A DNA stretch of 64,000 nucleotides, from NCBI GenBank assembly GCA_964643725.1, contig CAZXTL010000001.1, positions 62,001 to 126,000 of the forward strand. Reading direction: 5' to 3'. Below the pieces are notes generated by a model. The model was not told where the DNA came from. It worked only from the letters and a program-made list of their open reading frames with translations, and did no database searches. Source of the stretch: DYQY01 sp964643725. GTDB taxonomy: Bacteria; Margulisbacteria; Riflemargulisbacteria; GWF2-35-9; DYQY01. Below, one piece after another: positions 42,930 through 52,134 of the stretch. The first letter of the stretch is position 1; every line of letters starts with the position of its first letter. The position numbers and the translations under genes are program-made.

Positions 42930-43050
42930 TATCCAAAGCTTCTTACGGGAAAGAAGGGTGCTTCGATTATGTTTAGCATAAATTGAAAATTCCCTCACTG
43001 ACCCGCAACCGTTAAAGTCGGAATGCCGTTAGAAGACTTATTTGCTCGAG
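42930..43050 (+). ncRNA. Cobalamin (B12) riboswitch
   Basis: The conserved core is visible. ACGGGAAAGAAGGGTG lies upstream (42946-42960), and the B12 box with CACTGACCCGCAACCGTTAA comes at 42997-43016, followed by AGTCGGAATGCCG. This matches the AdoCbl riboswitch consensus CACTG(n)CCCGCAACnG...GTCnGnAnnCC. It ends just before the ribosome-binding region of the TonB-dependent receptor (ATG 43064), so B12 would repress uptake, probably at translation. The downstream BtuB/BtuF-like genes agree. Confidence 0.9.
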
Positions 43051-43063
43051 GAGTTGGCGTATT

Positions 43064-44815
43064 ATGTCTAAAGGTATTCTCAAAATTTTATTATGGTTAA
43101 GTTTATTTAGCTTTATTTTTTCACAAGAGATAGCAAAACTTAAGACAATTACAGTAGATGTTAAAGCTAATGGAGCGAATGGATATTATGATAAGCATAA
43201 TAATTTTAGCTACATTGATGCAGGGATGCTTGATTCTAGTATTGGAAATGATTCCAATGGGATTTTGAAAAAAGTTACTGGTATAAATGCTATTAATTCA
43301 GGTGGCACAAAGACAGTATTGTTAAATGGGTTTGCATCAAATCAGTCTAAAATTTTGTATCGCGGTGTTGATTTGTTTGATTCTTCTACACCACAAGGCA
43401 CTCCTTATTTAGATGCTTTTTCAATGATTGGGATTGATAGGGTTGAAATTATCAAAGGTGCAGCATCAACTTATTATGGAAATTCTGCAGTTGCGGGTGT
43501 TATTAATATCGTCCCTTCATTAAAGACAGACACTACTTGTGCTTTTTTATTTGGGGAGAGGTATTTGGCAGAGAGCTTTAAAACAGGATTACTTGGAAGT
43601 TGGTATAGGTTGGGAGTTTTATATAATGATAGTAAGCAAGACCAGATTTCTTGGATGGATAGCGATACGGAGAAAGATTTAGAAGAAAAAAAGTCACTAG
43701 AATTAGATGCTGAATTTAGATTTGGTGATAAAACAAATTTGGCCATGTTTTATTCGGAAAATAAACTTGATTCAGATTTGGATGGGTTTAACTTACATGT
43801 GTTAGCTAATCATGATTTATATGGGATAAAAGTTAATCAAGAGCTTGATAGTGATAGTACTTTAGAGCTTAACTATAATGGTTCTAATATACTAAGGAAT
43901 TATGACGCAGGGTCTAGTGTTTTTCATGGTTATTTGAATGAGCTAGATTTAAAGTTTAATGAGAAATTTCGAAATAAGGATTTAGTTTGGGGTGTTACAA
44001 GAAGAACTGAAAAAGCACAAACAACTTGGTTTTCGGAGAAAGAACAAGAAGATATTTCTTTTTATAATATTTTTTCAGCAGAGTCACTAATCAATTATAG
44101 CGTTGGGTCAAGGTTTACAACATATGCAAGTGATAAGTCGGTTTTTACATATAATGCGTCATTATGGAAGAAGATTGCAGATTATGATTTTAAGTTAAAT
44201 TATGCAACTGGCTACCGGCAGCCAACATTATATGAGAAGTACGATAGTTTTTCTGGTGATCCAAATTTGAGTGCAGAAACCTCTAGGGTTTTTGATTTTG
44301 GTTTAACCTATCAAGGGATAGACCAGTTGATTCTTCGGACTAACATTTTTTCTTCAGTAGTTAATAGTAAGATTAATTGGGTTTCAACAGGTGCTTGGAC
44401 AGGTAATTATATGAACGTTAGTTCTGATACCTTAATTGATGGATATTCTGTTGGGTTTGATTTGTTAAGTGTTCCGTTTGTTAAAAAGGCAACATCTGAG
44501 TATGTTTATACTAATTCCAGAAGTAATGAAGTCTTATCACTTAGAATTCCAAAACAAAAAGCAACAATTGATTTGCTGTTTGATTGCTTTGGCTTTGATT
44601 TTTCAATTTTTTATACAAAAGTAGCAAGCAGAATAGATTTTGGTAGTGTGATGCTTTCCTCTTATCAGACAGTAGATGTTGCCTTATTGAAGCGTTTAGG
44701 TGAAAGTGAATTCTTTATAAAAGGTGTAAATGTTTTTGGTGAAGTTTATCAAGAGATTGTTGGGTATAACACCTTAAATAAGGCATGGTATGTTGGGTTT
44801 AAAACAACTATATAA
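43064..44815 (+). CDS. btuB: TonB-dependent outer-membrane receptor, BtuB-like
   Basis: The 583-residue protein has a signal peptide (ILKILLWLSLFSFIFSQ). A plug domain follows (about 45-150; ILKKVTGINAINSGGTKTVL, IDRVEIIKGAASTYYGNSAV). A 22-strand barrel extends to the C-terminus, ending WYVGFKTTI. The cobalamin riboswitch directly upstream and the BtuF-like gene overlapping its end make cobalamin or a corrinoid the likely cargo. It is a little shorter than E. coli BtuB (614). TonB itself is not in the window. Confidence 0.88.
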   Translation: MSKGILKILLWLSLFSFIFSQEIAKLKTITVDVKANGANGYYDKHNNFSYIDAGMLDSSIGNDSNGILKKVTGINAINSGGTKTVLLNGFASNQSKILYRGVDLFDSSTPQGTPYLDAFSMIGIDRVEIIKGAASTYYGNSAVAGVINIVPSLKTDTTCAFLFGERYLAESFKTGLLGSWYRLGVLYNDSKQDQISWMDSDTEKDLEEKKSLELDAEFRFGDKTNLAMFYSENKLDSDLDGFNLHVLANHDLYGIKVNQELDSDSTLELNYNGSNILRNYDAGSSVFHGYLNELDLKFNEKFRNKDLVWGVTRRTEKAQTTWFSEKEQEDISFYNIFSAESLINYSVGSRFTTYASDKSVFTYNASLWKKIADYDFKLNYATGYRQPTLYEKYDSFSGDPNLSAETSRVFDFGLTYQGIDQLILRTNIFSSVVNSKINWVSTGAWTGNYMNVSSDTLIDGYSVGFDLLSVPFVKKATSEYVYTNSRSNEVLSLRIPKQKATIDLLFDCFGFDFSIFYTKVASRIDFGSVMLSSYQTVDVALLKRLGESEFFIKGVNVFGEVYQEIVGYNTLNKAWYVGFKTTI

Positions 44816-45602
44816 ATACATTTTTGTAGCTCTCATAGTTATGTCAGTGTCATCTGTATATGCTATGAGAGTTGTTTCTACAGCTCCTGGCATTACAGAA
44901 ACATTATTTGCATTAGGAGCAATCAACGATGTGATTGCTGTAAGTCAGTATTGTAGTTACCCTCCACAAGTTAAATCTTTACCTAAGGTAGGCGGTTATT
45001 ATGATATTAATCATGAGATGCTCTTGCGTCTTTATCCTGATATTGTTTTTTTAATGGATGGGAATGAAGAGTTGGAGAGGTTTTTGAAAAAACATAAGAT
45101 TAAATATTCTGTATTTAAAAGTCGATCCTTAAATGATGTATTTAAAATGATAATAGGTATTGGAAAACAAGTTAATCATAGTGATAAGGCAAAACAGATT
45201 GTTAATGATATTAAAGTTAAAATGGAGGTAACTAGGAAGAATTTTGCTAAGAATGAGGACCAGTCTATTTTATTAGTCATTGATCAAGAAGTTCATAAAG
45301 GGAGCGTCGAAGCTGTTTATGCCGTTGGTAAAGATAAATATTTTGATCCAATGCTTGAATTATATAGAGGCAAGAATGTTATAAATACTAAAATACCGTA
45401 TCCGCGAATAACCAAAGAGATTTTGTACGGTCTTAAGCCTGATAAAATTATTATATTGGGAGATGGTCAAGCTAGTCAGTATTCTTGGCTAAAAAGGAAG
45501 GATACTTTGCCACTAGTTGCTTTTATTAACGATGATGTTGTAAAACACCCTGGCCCAAGGATTCTGGAAACTTTAGATTTGTTTCAAAAAATATTGAAGT
45601 AG
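44790..45602 (+). CDS. btuF: Periplasmic cobalamin-binding protein, BtuF-like
   Basis: The 270-residue protein has a signal peptide (YIFVALIVMSVSSVYA) and the helical-backbone substrate-binding fold of BtuF/FhuD proteins. RVVSTAPGITETLFALGAI, VGGYYDINHEMLLRLYPDIV and GLKPDKIIILGDG are family-typical. It begins inside the last 26 bp of the receptor gene, so the two form one B12-controlled unit. The permease and ATPase (btuC, btuD) are not nearby. Confidence 0.88.
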   Translation: MLGLKQLYKYIFVALIVMSVSSVYAMRVVSTAPGITETLFALGAINDVIAVSQYCSYPPQVKSLPKVGGYYDINHEMLLRLYPDIVFLMDGNEELERFLKKHKIKYSVFKSRSLNDVFKMIIGIGKQVNHSDKAKQIVNDIKVKMEVTRKNFAKNEDQSILLVIDQEVHKGSVEAVYAVGKDKYFDPMLELYRGKNVINTKIPYPRITKEILYGLKPDKIIILGDGQASQYSWLKRKDTLPLVAFINDDVVKHPGPRILETLDLFQKILK

Positions 45603-45627
45603 TTAATGTAGGATTTTGTTTTGTTTT

Positions 45628-45914
45628 TTGTCATCCCGGGATTATACAAGTTAAGTAATTCGTTGACGAAAATATTTATTCATTAGGCTGTCATCCTGAA
45701 CTTGATTCAGGATCCAGGCATATATTAAATTTGACGATTATAAAACATTAAGTAGCTTATAAATTGAATACAGACGAATAAATAGCACCTAATTAAAGTT
45801 TATAATAGTAAACTAGTTGCTTCAATATTTAAACAAACTGTAAGACTGGATCCCGGATCGGAGTCCGGGATGACATTTTGTCAGCTAAATATCTAACTTG
45901 TACAGGGATGACAA
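45628..45914. mobile_element. MITE-like nested inverted-repeat element, copy 2
   Basis: This is the more complete copy of the element at 8018-8290. Outer ends are TTGTCATCCC...ACAAGTTA (45628-45655) and TAACTTGTACAGGGATGACA (to 45914), inverse to each other. Inner arms lie at 45690-45717 (GTCATCC...GATCCAG) and 45846-45874 (CTGGATCC...GGGATGAC), each arm being a hairpin. The central 130 bp differ from copy 1 by scattered substitutions and a few indels. No ORF is present. It fills most of the spacer between btuF and the DUF2147 gene. Confidence 0.72.
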
Positions 45915-45983
45915 CTCAATAGTCTATACGAATATATAGTATTAATGTTATTTTAGAATATATAATTTTTTAGGAGGGTATTT

Positions 45984-46448
45984 ATGAAGAAGATGGTTTT
46001 GCTTATAGTTAGTTGTTTATTGTTAGTTGTAGTTTTTGCGCAAGAGGTAAGTGGTGCTGGGATTATTGGTAAATGGTACACAGTTGAAGATAAATCCATT
46101 GTAGAAATTAGACAAGTAAATGATAAGTTTATTGGAAATATTGTTTGGTTAAAGGAACCAATGGAAGAAAATGATCCAACAAAAGCAAAAGTAGATGATG
46201 AAAACCCAGATGTATCACTAAGAGCCAGACCTATTGTAGGCGTAGAGTTTTTGAAAGATTTTAAATATGACGATAAAGCTAACAAATGGGTAGATGGTGT
46301 TATTTATAATCCAGAAGATGGCAAGACCTATTACTGTTATATGTTGATAGAAAAAGATGGAAGACTTTTTGTCAGAGGCTCTATAGATGCTTGGGGATGG
46401 GTTGGGAAAACACAATATTGGACAAGAACACCTTCTGTTAAAAAGTAG
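45984..46448 (+). CDS. Secreted DUF2147-family protein
   Basis: The 154-residue protein has a signal peptide (MVLLIVSCLLLVVVFAQE) and one DUF2147 domain. IIGKWYTVEDKSIVEIRQ starts the domain. GVEFLKDFKYDDKANKWVDG, IYNPEDGKTYYCYM and WVGKTQYWTR follow in the usual order. The domain is a small lipocalin-like beta fold of unknown function in exported proteins. AGGAGGG precedes the ATG. Confidence 0.85.
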   Translation: MKKMVLLIVSCLLLVVVFAQEVSGAGIIGKWYTVEDKSIVEIRQVNDKFIGNIVWLKEPMEENDPTKAKVDDENPDVSLRARPIVGVEFLKDFKYDDKANKWVDGVIYNPEDGKTYYCYMLIEKDGRLFVRGSIDAWGWVGKTQYWTRTPSVKK

Positions 46449-46534
46449 TATATTAATTTGTTTTGAAAAATTTGTGGGATTTTTTTTCTTTCGGTTCGAT
46501 ATATTTATATAAAGGACGAAGTGGGAGGAAGAAA

Positions 46535-46648
46535 ATGACAGAAATAGAAAAAATCGCAAAACAGAACGGTTGGGTACTTTTAGGTAGCAAGGGAAGTAGA
46601 TTTGTAAGTTCTGTAGTGATTCGTCCTTATGTTTTAACAACTAAATGA
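46535..46648 (+). CDS. Possible 37-residue small protein, unknown
   Basis: An ATG at 46535 has a strong Shine-Dalgarno (GGGAGGAAGAAA) and opens a 37-codon frame (MTEIEKIAKQNGWVLLGSKG...). A longer frame from 46463 lacks such a signal. The peptide has an amphipathic start and no membrane helix. I recognise no family. The ribosome-binding site and the strong hairpin about 60 bp downstream make expression plausible. Confidence 0.45.
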   Translation: MTEIEKIAKQNGWVLLGSKGSRFVSSVVIRPYVLTTK

Positions 46649-46708
46649 TCACATGTGGAGGTAAATCCACAAAGAAGCGATAAAATTATCCTTCAGATCA
46701 AAAATTCT

Positions 46709-46740
46709 AAAAGGGTCAGGCATTAATGCCTGACCCTTTT
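46709..46740. terminator. Bidirectional terminator, perfect 32-bp palindrome
   Basis: AAAAGGGTCAGGCATT (46709-46724) is followed directly by its exact reverse complement, ending CCTGACCCTTTTT. A G+C-rich stem flanked by A and T tracts works as an intrinsic terminator in both directions. It lies between the convergent small ORF and the ArnT-like gene (stop at 46744). Confidence 0.9.
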
Positions 46741-46743
46741 TAT

Positions 46744-48321
46744 TTAGTTATATATTAATAAAGCAGAGAATTCATAGTAAGTTTTTAATATTTTTAATCT
46801 TTTAAAGTGATGAAGTATTTCAGGAATATCATTATGTCTTACCATCAGAAATAACGGTTTTTCTTCTTGTAGGAGATTTTCTATTTCTTCGATGGTGTTT
46901 GGTGTATGGATTTTTTGGTTTAAATAGTAGATCAGATATGGAGTGTAATGGTTATACACACCTACAGTATAATCTGGAATATTTTCAGATTGAATGGTCT
47001 CAATAAAGAGTTTACTTTCTTTATATTTATCAATAGCAGGGAAGAAGAAATAAGCTAAAAATAAGCAAAAAATAATTGTTCCACCAGTGATGCTTATCAT
47101 AGCTTTCGAAGTTTTTCCTTTTATGAGAAAGTAGGCAAATAAAGCAACTATCAACATTGGGATTAAAAAGAATGTTATGAATAATGGCATTTCTGGAGTG
47201 TATGGAAAGGGTAATTTATAGATAAGACTAATTAAGAAAAGTAACACGAAGAATAAATAGGTTAAGCAAGTAGAAACAATAATAGTTTTTCTGAACTTAA
47301 AACTTACTAATTGGTCTGCAATTAAGATTGCCATAAAAGGAAACATGCTTAAGATGTAGCTTGGAAGCTTTGTTCCAGCGAAGCTAAAGAAAATGAACGT
47401 AAATATAATGAATATCCAACTGAATAATTTTATGTCTTCTGTTGCTTTTTCGTTGCTTTTTGTGAAAGCGTCTTTGATGATTACTGGTAGATAAAATATC
47501 CAAGGAATAAAGGTAAGAAGCATAGGGAAGTAATACCACCAAGGGCCTGATTGGCTTTCTACCACGCCAAAGAATCTAAACCAAGTGTAGTCGCGAAGTG
47601 CTTTATCAAAAAAAGGTGCTCCGTTAACTATTAATTGGTGGATGTACCAAGGTGAGGTGATTATAAGAAAGAATAGAAAGTTTAGAAGGACTTTTTTGTC
47701 GAATAAGAATTTAAGGTCTTTTTTTATTAACAGAAAAATTACTATAACAGCGCATGGATGAACTAAGCCAATAGGTCCTTTTGTCATTACGCCTAGAAAA
47801 CAGCTTATAGCAAAAAAGAAGAAGTATTTACCTTTTTTCTCTGGGTTCAGATAAGATTTAAGGAAGAAATATATCGCAAATAGTATGAAAGCATTAAGTA
47901 ATGTGTCAAAAATTGCTAATCTGCTTATCACAAAATAGCTTAAGGAGGTTCCTACGATAACAGCACTGTAGAAAGCTGTTTTTTTTGAATAGTAAAGCTT
48001 AGTTATTAGGTAGATTGCAATTAGTCCCAGTATCCCAAAAATAGCTTCTGGTAATCTTAGGTTAAATTCATTCCAACCAAAAACTTTGCAAAGGCTACTT
48101 GATAGCCAAAAATATAAGGGTGGGTGAATATAGTAATTTTCACCATTATAATGCATAGTGAAGTAGTCGCCAGTATTAACTATTTCTTTGGCTACGGCTG
48201 AATAATTTGTCTCTGAATTGTCGAACAATGTAAAGTTATTGTTGCCTATAACAAATAAGAAAATACCGATTAGTATGATTAAAAATATGTGATTTTTGAA
48301 TAATTTCTGAACTTGATGCAT
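46744..48321 (-). CDS. ArnT/PMT-family membrane glycosyltransferase
   Basis: The 525-residue protein has about twelve membrane helices. It belongs to the GT83/PMT superfamily that uses polyprenyl-phosphate sugars to modify lipid A, lipids or proteins in the periplasm. The first loop has NSETNYSAVAKEIVNTGDYF, with the catalytic acidic residue region, then HPPLYFWLSS. FAGTKLPSYILSMFPFMAIL is a further family-typical segment. Given lipid A genes in this genome, lipid A modification is one option. It has no operon partner. Confidence 0.82.
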   Translation of the reverse strand: MHQVQKLFKNHIFLIILIGIFLFVIGNNNFTLFDNSETNYSAVAKEIVNTGDYFTMHYNGENYYIHPPLYFWLSSSLCKVFGWNEFNLRLPEAIFGILGLIAIYLITKLYYSKKTAFYSAVIVGTSLSYFVISRLAIFDTLLNAFILFAIYFFLKSYLNPEKKGKYFFFFAISCFLGVMTKGPIGLVHPCAVIVIFLLIKKDLKFLFDKKVLLNFLFFLIITSPWYIHQLIVNGAPFFDKALRDYTWFRFFGVVESQSGPWWYYFPMLLTFIPWIFYLPVIIKDAFTKSNEKATEDIKLFSWIFIIFTFIFFSFAGTKLPSYILSMFPFMAILIADQLVSFKFRKTIIVSTCLTYLFFVLLFLISLIYKLPFPYTPEMPLFITFFLIPMLIVALFAYFLIKGKTSKAMISITGGTIIFCLFLAYFFFPAIDKYKESKLFIETIQSENIPDYTVGVYNHYTPYLIYYLNQKIHTPNTIEEIENLLQEEKPLFLMVRHNDIPEILHHFKRLKILKTYYEFSALLIYN

Positions 48322-48347
48322 CTTTGTCTCCTATCATTATCGTAATA

Positions 48348-48356
48348 TGATATAAT
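48348..48356 (+). promoter_or_regulatory. Extended -10 promoter element for accC
   Basis: TGATATAAT matches the extended -10 consensus TGnTATAAT. A transcript would start near 48363, leaving a short leader with GGGAGAAG before the ATG at 48387. No good -35 is visible at 17 bp, consistent with an extended -10 promoter. Confidence 0.5.
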
Positions 48357-48386
48357 TATATGCTAAAAAAAAATAAGGGAGAAGCA

Positions 48387-49739
48387 ATGTTTAAGAAAGT
48401 ATTAGTCGCAAATAGAGGAGAGATAGCAGTTAGGATAATTAGAGCATGCAGAGAGTTAGGTATAAAGACTGTTGCAGTTTATTCTGAAGCAGATAAAACC
48501 TCGCTTCATGTAAAGCTTGCTGATGAATCATTTTGTATTGGCCCAGCATCTTCAGCTTTAAGTTACTTGAATATACCAGCCATTATAAGTGTTGCAGAGG
48601 TTACTGGAGCAGAAGCTATTCATCCAGGTTATGGGTTTTTGGCGGAGAACGCTGTTTTCGCTGAAGTATGCCAAGCAAATAAGATTAAGTTTATTGGTCC
48701 TTCAGTTGAGAATATTTCCATGATGGGCGATAAAGCAGTGGCCAAAGAAACAATGAAGAAAGCCGGTGTGCCTGTTGTTCCAGGTTCTGTAGGTATCGTT
48801 GTTGATGCTGACGAAGGAGCTAAGGTAGCAAAAAAAATCGGATATCCGATAATGATTAAAGCGGTAGCTGGCGGTGGAGGTAAAGGAATGAGAGTTTCTA
48901 AGTCTGCCCTAGATTTTAAAAAGTTTTTTATGATGGCATCCAATGAAGCAAAGGCTGCTTTTGGTAATGGTGATATCTATTTAGAGAAATTTATAGAGAA
49001 ACCAAGACATATTGAAGTTCAGATAATGGCTGATGATTTTGGTAATGTTATCCATCTTGGAGAGAGAGATTGTTCAATTCAAAGAAGACATCAGAAGCTT
49101 ATAGAAGAAGCGCCTTCTCCTGTTATTACTAAAGAGATAAGGGCAAAACTTGGACGTGCTGCTGTAAAGGCTGCAAAAGCTATTCATTATAGAGGTGCTG
49201 GTACTATAGAATTTTTGTTAGATAAGTCAAAGAAATTTTATTTTATGGAAATGAATACAAGAATTCAGGTAGAACATACTGTTACTGAACAAATTACAGG
49301 GGTAGATTTATTAAAAGAACAAATCAAAGTCGCGGCACATCTGAAGCTTTCTTATGCTCAGAAAGATATTAAGATTACTGGTCATGCTATTGAATTTAGA
49401 ATAAATGCTGAGGATCCTTTTATGAATTTCATGCCATGTCCAGGAGAAATAAAGCATTATTTGCCATCAGGAGGGCCTGGAGTTAGAGTAGATAGCCATG
49501 TTTATCAAGGGTATAAGGTTCCGCCTAATTATGATTCTTTACTTGCAAAACTTATAGTTACTGGTAAAGATAGAACAGAAGCCATTGCTAGAGGCAAAAG
49601 AGCTTTACATGAGTTTGTTGTAGATGGTGTTAAAACTGTAATCCCATTTGATTTGAAAATTTTGGATGAAAAGGATTTTCAAAAAGGTGAGATATATACT
49701 AACTACATAGAAACGCATATTAAATATTTATTGGAATAA
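48387..49739 (+). CDS. accC: Biotin carboxylase subunit of acetyl-CoA carboxylase
   Basis: AccC carboxylates the biotin on AccB using ATP and bicarbonate, the first half of malonyl-CoA formation. I chose the ATG at 48387, preceded by GGGAGAAGC, so the protein begins MFKKVLVANRGEIAVRIIRA as in the family. Residues: about 450. AGGGGKGMRV is the ATP loop, GERDCSIQRRHQKLIEEAPS the carboxylase signature and EMNTRIQVEHTVTE the active site. No accB is adjacent, which is unusual since accBC normally pair. nusB follows after 27 bp. Confidence 0.96.
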   Translation: MFKKVLVANRGEIAVRIIRACRELGIKTVAVYSEADKTSLHVKLADESFCIGPASSALSYLNIPAIISVAEVTGAEAIHPGYGFLAENAVFAEVCQANKIKFIGPSVENISMMGDKAVAKETMKKAGVPVVPGSVGIVVDADEGAKVAKKIGYPIMIKAVAGGGGKGMRVSKSALDFKKFFMMASNEAKAAFGNGDIYLEKFIEKPRHIEVQIMADDFGNVIHLGERDCSIQRRHQKLIEEAPSPVITKEIRAKLGRAAVKAAKAIHYRGAGTIEFLLDKSKKFYFMEMNTRIQVEHTVTEQITGVDLLKEQIKVAAHLKLSYAQKDIKITGHAIEFRINAEDPFMNFMPCPGEIKHYLPSGGPGVRVDSHVYQGYKVPPNYDSLLAKLIVTGKDRTEAIARGKRALHEFVVDGVKTVIPFDLKILDEKDFQKGEIYTNYIETHIKYLLE

Positions 49740-49766
49740 ATTCGTTTAATAAGGAAGTTTGAAATA

Positions 49767-50189
49767 ATGGGTAAGAGGAAGACATCCAGAAAATTGGCAA
49801 TGCAAGCCTTATATCAGTATGATATTCAGAAAGATAATGCTGATTATATCTTGGAGTATACTCTTCAAAAAGATTCCTATGTTGATGACACTAAAGAATT
49901 TGCTACAGAAATATATTATGGAGTTATTAAGAATAAAGAATATATTGATTCTTGGATAACGGAATATGCTATTGATTGGAAGTTCAACAGAATTTGTTTA
50001 ATTGACAAAGCTATTTTAAGAATATCAATTTGGGAGCTGTTATATACCGATAACGAGGTAAAAATAATAATTTCAGAAGCAATAGATCTTATTAAAAAGT
50101 ATAGCATGGGTGAGGCTATTAAGTTTGTGAATGGTATTTTGGGAAGAATTGTTGAAAGAAGGCAAGAGCTTTCTGGTAAGGCTAATTAA
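49767..50189 (+). CDS. nusB: Transcription antitermination factor NusB
   Basis: The 140-residue all-helical protein starts with RKTSRKLAMQALYQYDIQ (NusB signature). It ends with EAIDLIKKYSMGEAIKFVNGILGRI, matching the conserved EAVELAKxYSxxxsxxFVNGVL pattern. NusB with NusE recognises boxA in rRNA transcripts. It lies 2 bp before ribE; nusB-rib linkage is common in bacteria. Confidence 0.95.
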   Translation: MGKRKTSRKLAMQALYQYDIQKDNADYILEYTLQKDSYVDDTKEFATEIYYGVIKNKEYIDSWITEYAIDWKFNRICLIDKAILRISIWELLYTDNEVKIIISEAIDLIKKYSMGEAIKFVNGILGRIVERRQELSGKAN

Positions 50190-50191
50190 GA

Positions 50192-50833
50192 ATGTTCACA
50201 GGAATCATTCAGAGTAAAGGTTCTGTTCGGTCATTACAAAAATCCGAAGGTTATGCTTCACTTCAGGTGTCAGTGGAGAGTGATTTTTTAAAACCAGTAA
50301 AAGAAGGCGACAGTATTGCAGTTAATGGAGTTTGTTTAACTGTAAATAAAAATGGTGGTTCCTATTTTCAGGCCGATGTTATGAAAGAGACTTTGTTAAA
50401 GTCAAACTTGTCATTTATAAGTGTAGGCCATGTAGTTAATTTAGAGAAAGCCGCTACGCCAGATTCGTTTTTAGGTGGACACATTGTTCAAGGACATGTA
50501 GATGACACTGCAGTATTAAAAGAGGTAAAGTCTCTTACAAATCAGTGGATTTTTACTTTTTTAGGTAGTAATAGTATTTTGAAGTCGTTATTTTCTAAGG
50601 CATCAATTGCTGTGAATGGTGTTAGTTTAACTATTTTGGAAGTTACTAAAGAAAGTTTCTCGGTCTCAGTAATACCTTCAACTTTTAAAGAAACGAATAT
50701 CTCTTTATTAAAAAAAGGAGATAAGGTGAACATTGAAACTGATATTATTGGTAAATATGTGGTTAATTATTTGGAAAGCAGTAGAAGGTCAGGTTCAATA
50801 ACGGAAGGATTTTTAAGTGAAAATGGATTTTAA
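50192..50833 (+). CDS. ribE: Riboflavin synthase alpha chain
   Basis: Riboflavin synthase dismutates two lumazines into riboflavin. The 213-residue protein has the two repeated lumazine-binding barrels: MFTGIIQSKGSVRSL, VNGVCLTV and GGHIVQGHVDDTA in the first, VNGVSLTILEV in the second. Its end overlaps ribBA by 17 bp. Confidence 0.95.
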   Translation: MFTGIIQSKGSVRSLQKSEGYASLQVSVESDFLKPVKEGDSIAVNGVCLTVNKNGGSYFQADVMKETLLKSNLSFISVGHVVNLEKAATPDSFLGGHIVQGHVDDTAVLKEVKSLTNQWIFTFLGSNSILKSLFSKASIAVNGVSLTILEVTKESFSVSVIPSTFKETNISLLKKGDKVNIETDIIGKYVVNYLESSRRSGSITEGFLSENGF

Positions 50834-52031
50834 ATTTAATACAATTGAAGAAGCGATACAAGACATTAAACAGGGGAAGATGATTGTTGTTGTTGATGAC
50901 GAAGATAGAGAAAACGAAGGGGACCTTGTTTGTGCTGCTGAGTATGCAACACCAGAAAATATTAATTTTATGATAACGCATGGTAGGGGTTTGGTTTGTG
51001 TGCCAATGTTATCAGAACTTGCATGTAAACTTCAGATGTCACCAATGGTTACAAAGAACGAAGATCCTAAAGGAACTGCATTTACAGTATCAGTAGATGC
51101 AACAAAGAAGTTTGGTGTTTCCACAGGCATATCGGCATTTGATAGAGCTAAGACAATAGAAGTAATGCTAAGTGAGTTATCAACGCCAGAAGACCTTAGT
51201 AGACCAGGTCATATTTTCCCATTAGTGGCGAGAGATGGTGGAGTTCTTCAGCGGGCAGGACACACTGAGGCGAGTGTTGATATCGCTAGGCTTGCTGGAC
51301 TTAAGCCAATGGGAGTTATTTGCGAGATAATTAATGAAGATGGACAGATGTCACGATTACCAGAATTACAGATATTTGTAACAAAACATAAGTTGAAGTT
51401 GATTTCTATTGCAGATTTAATTAAATATTTAGTTGAAAAGAGTTCTTTTATTGAGCAAACTGAAGCAGTTAGGATGCCAACTAAGTTTGGTGATTTTAGA
51501 ATTGTCGGTTTTGAGAATAAACATACAGGTGAACACCATTTAGCAATCATTAAAGGTGACAGAGGTAAGGGAGAGGATGTTCTTGTTAGAGTTCATTCGG
51601 AATGTTTCACCGGAGATGTATTAGGTTCTTTACGTTGTGATTGCCAGAATCAACTACAGGAAGCATTAGAGTTGATTGAAAAAGAGGGTAGAGGAGTCGT
51701 GGTTTATCTTAGACAGGAAGGTAGAGGTATTGGTCTTATCAATAAGTTAAAGGCATATCAACTTCAAGATGAAGGAAGAGATACTGTTCAGGCCAATGAG
51801 GATCTTGGGTTTGACGCAGATTTAAGAGATTATGGCGTAGGGGCACAGATACTTCATTCTCTTGGCATAAAATCTATTAGATTACTAACTAATAATCCTA
51901 GAAAGATAGTTGGATTAGAGGGTTATGGGATTAAAATATCAGAAAGAGTTTCTTTGCAAATAGATTCCAATCCACATAATGAGAAATATCTTAATACAAA
52001 AAGATGCAGAATGGGGCATCTTTTAAGTTAG
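50817..52031 (+). CDS. ribBA: Bifunctional DHBP synthase / GTP cyclohydrolase II
   Basis: The 404-residue fusion starts both branches of riboflavin synthesis. Residues about 1-205 are 3,4-dihydroxy-2-butanone-4-phosphate synthase (VVVDDEDRENEGDLV, AGHTEASVDIARLAG). Residues about 206-400 are GTP cyclohydrolase II with zinc cysteines in HSECFTGDVLGSLRCDC and the LRQEGRGIGL motif. ribH follows after 103 bp. ribD is missing from this cluster, and no FMN riboswitch is seen. Confidence 0.96.
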   Translation: MKMDFKFNTIEEAIQDIKQGKMIVVVDDEDRENEGDLVCAAEYATPENINFMITHGRGLVCVPMLSELACKLQMSPMVTKNEDPKGTAFTVSVDATKKFGVSTGISAFDRAKTIEVMLSELSTPEDLSRPGHIFPLVARDGGVLQRAGHTEASVDIARLAGLKPMGVICEIINEDGQMSRLPELQIFVTKHKLKLISIADLIKYLVEKSSFIEQTEAVRMPTKFGDFRIVGFENKHTGEHHLAIIKGDRGKGEDVLVRVHSECFTGDVLGSLRCDCQNQLQEALELIEKEGRGVVVYLRQEGRGIGLINKLKAYQLQDEGRDTVQANEDLGFDADLRDYGVGAQILHSLGIKSIRLLTNNPRKIVGLEGYGIKISERVSLQIDSNPHNEKYLNTKRCRMGHLLS

Positions 52032-52134
52032 ATTTAAGTATAATAGTAAAAAACATGTAGATAAACATGTTAATGGTTTGCATTTAGAGAAAATATCTTT
52101 ATAATAACCATACATTTTAAATAGAGGTGAAATT

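Noticed and set aside
46463..46648. 61-residue version of the small ORF
   Set aside because: No ribosome-binding site at 46463, whereas ATG 46535 has a strong one; the N-terminal part is probably untranslated.
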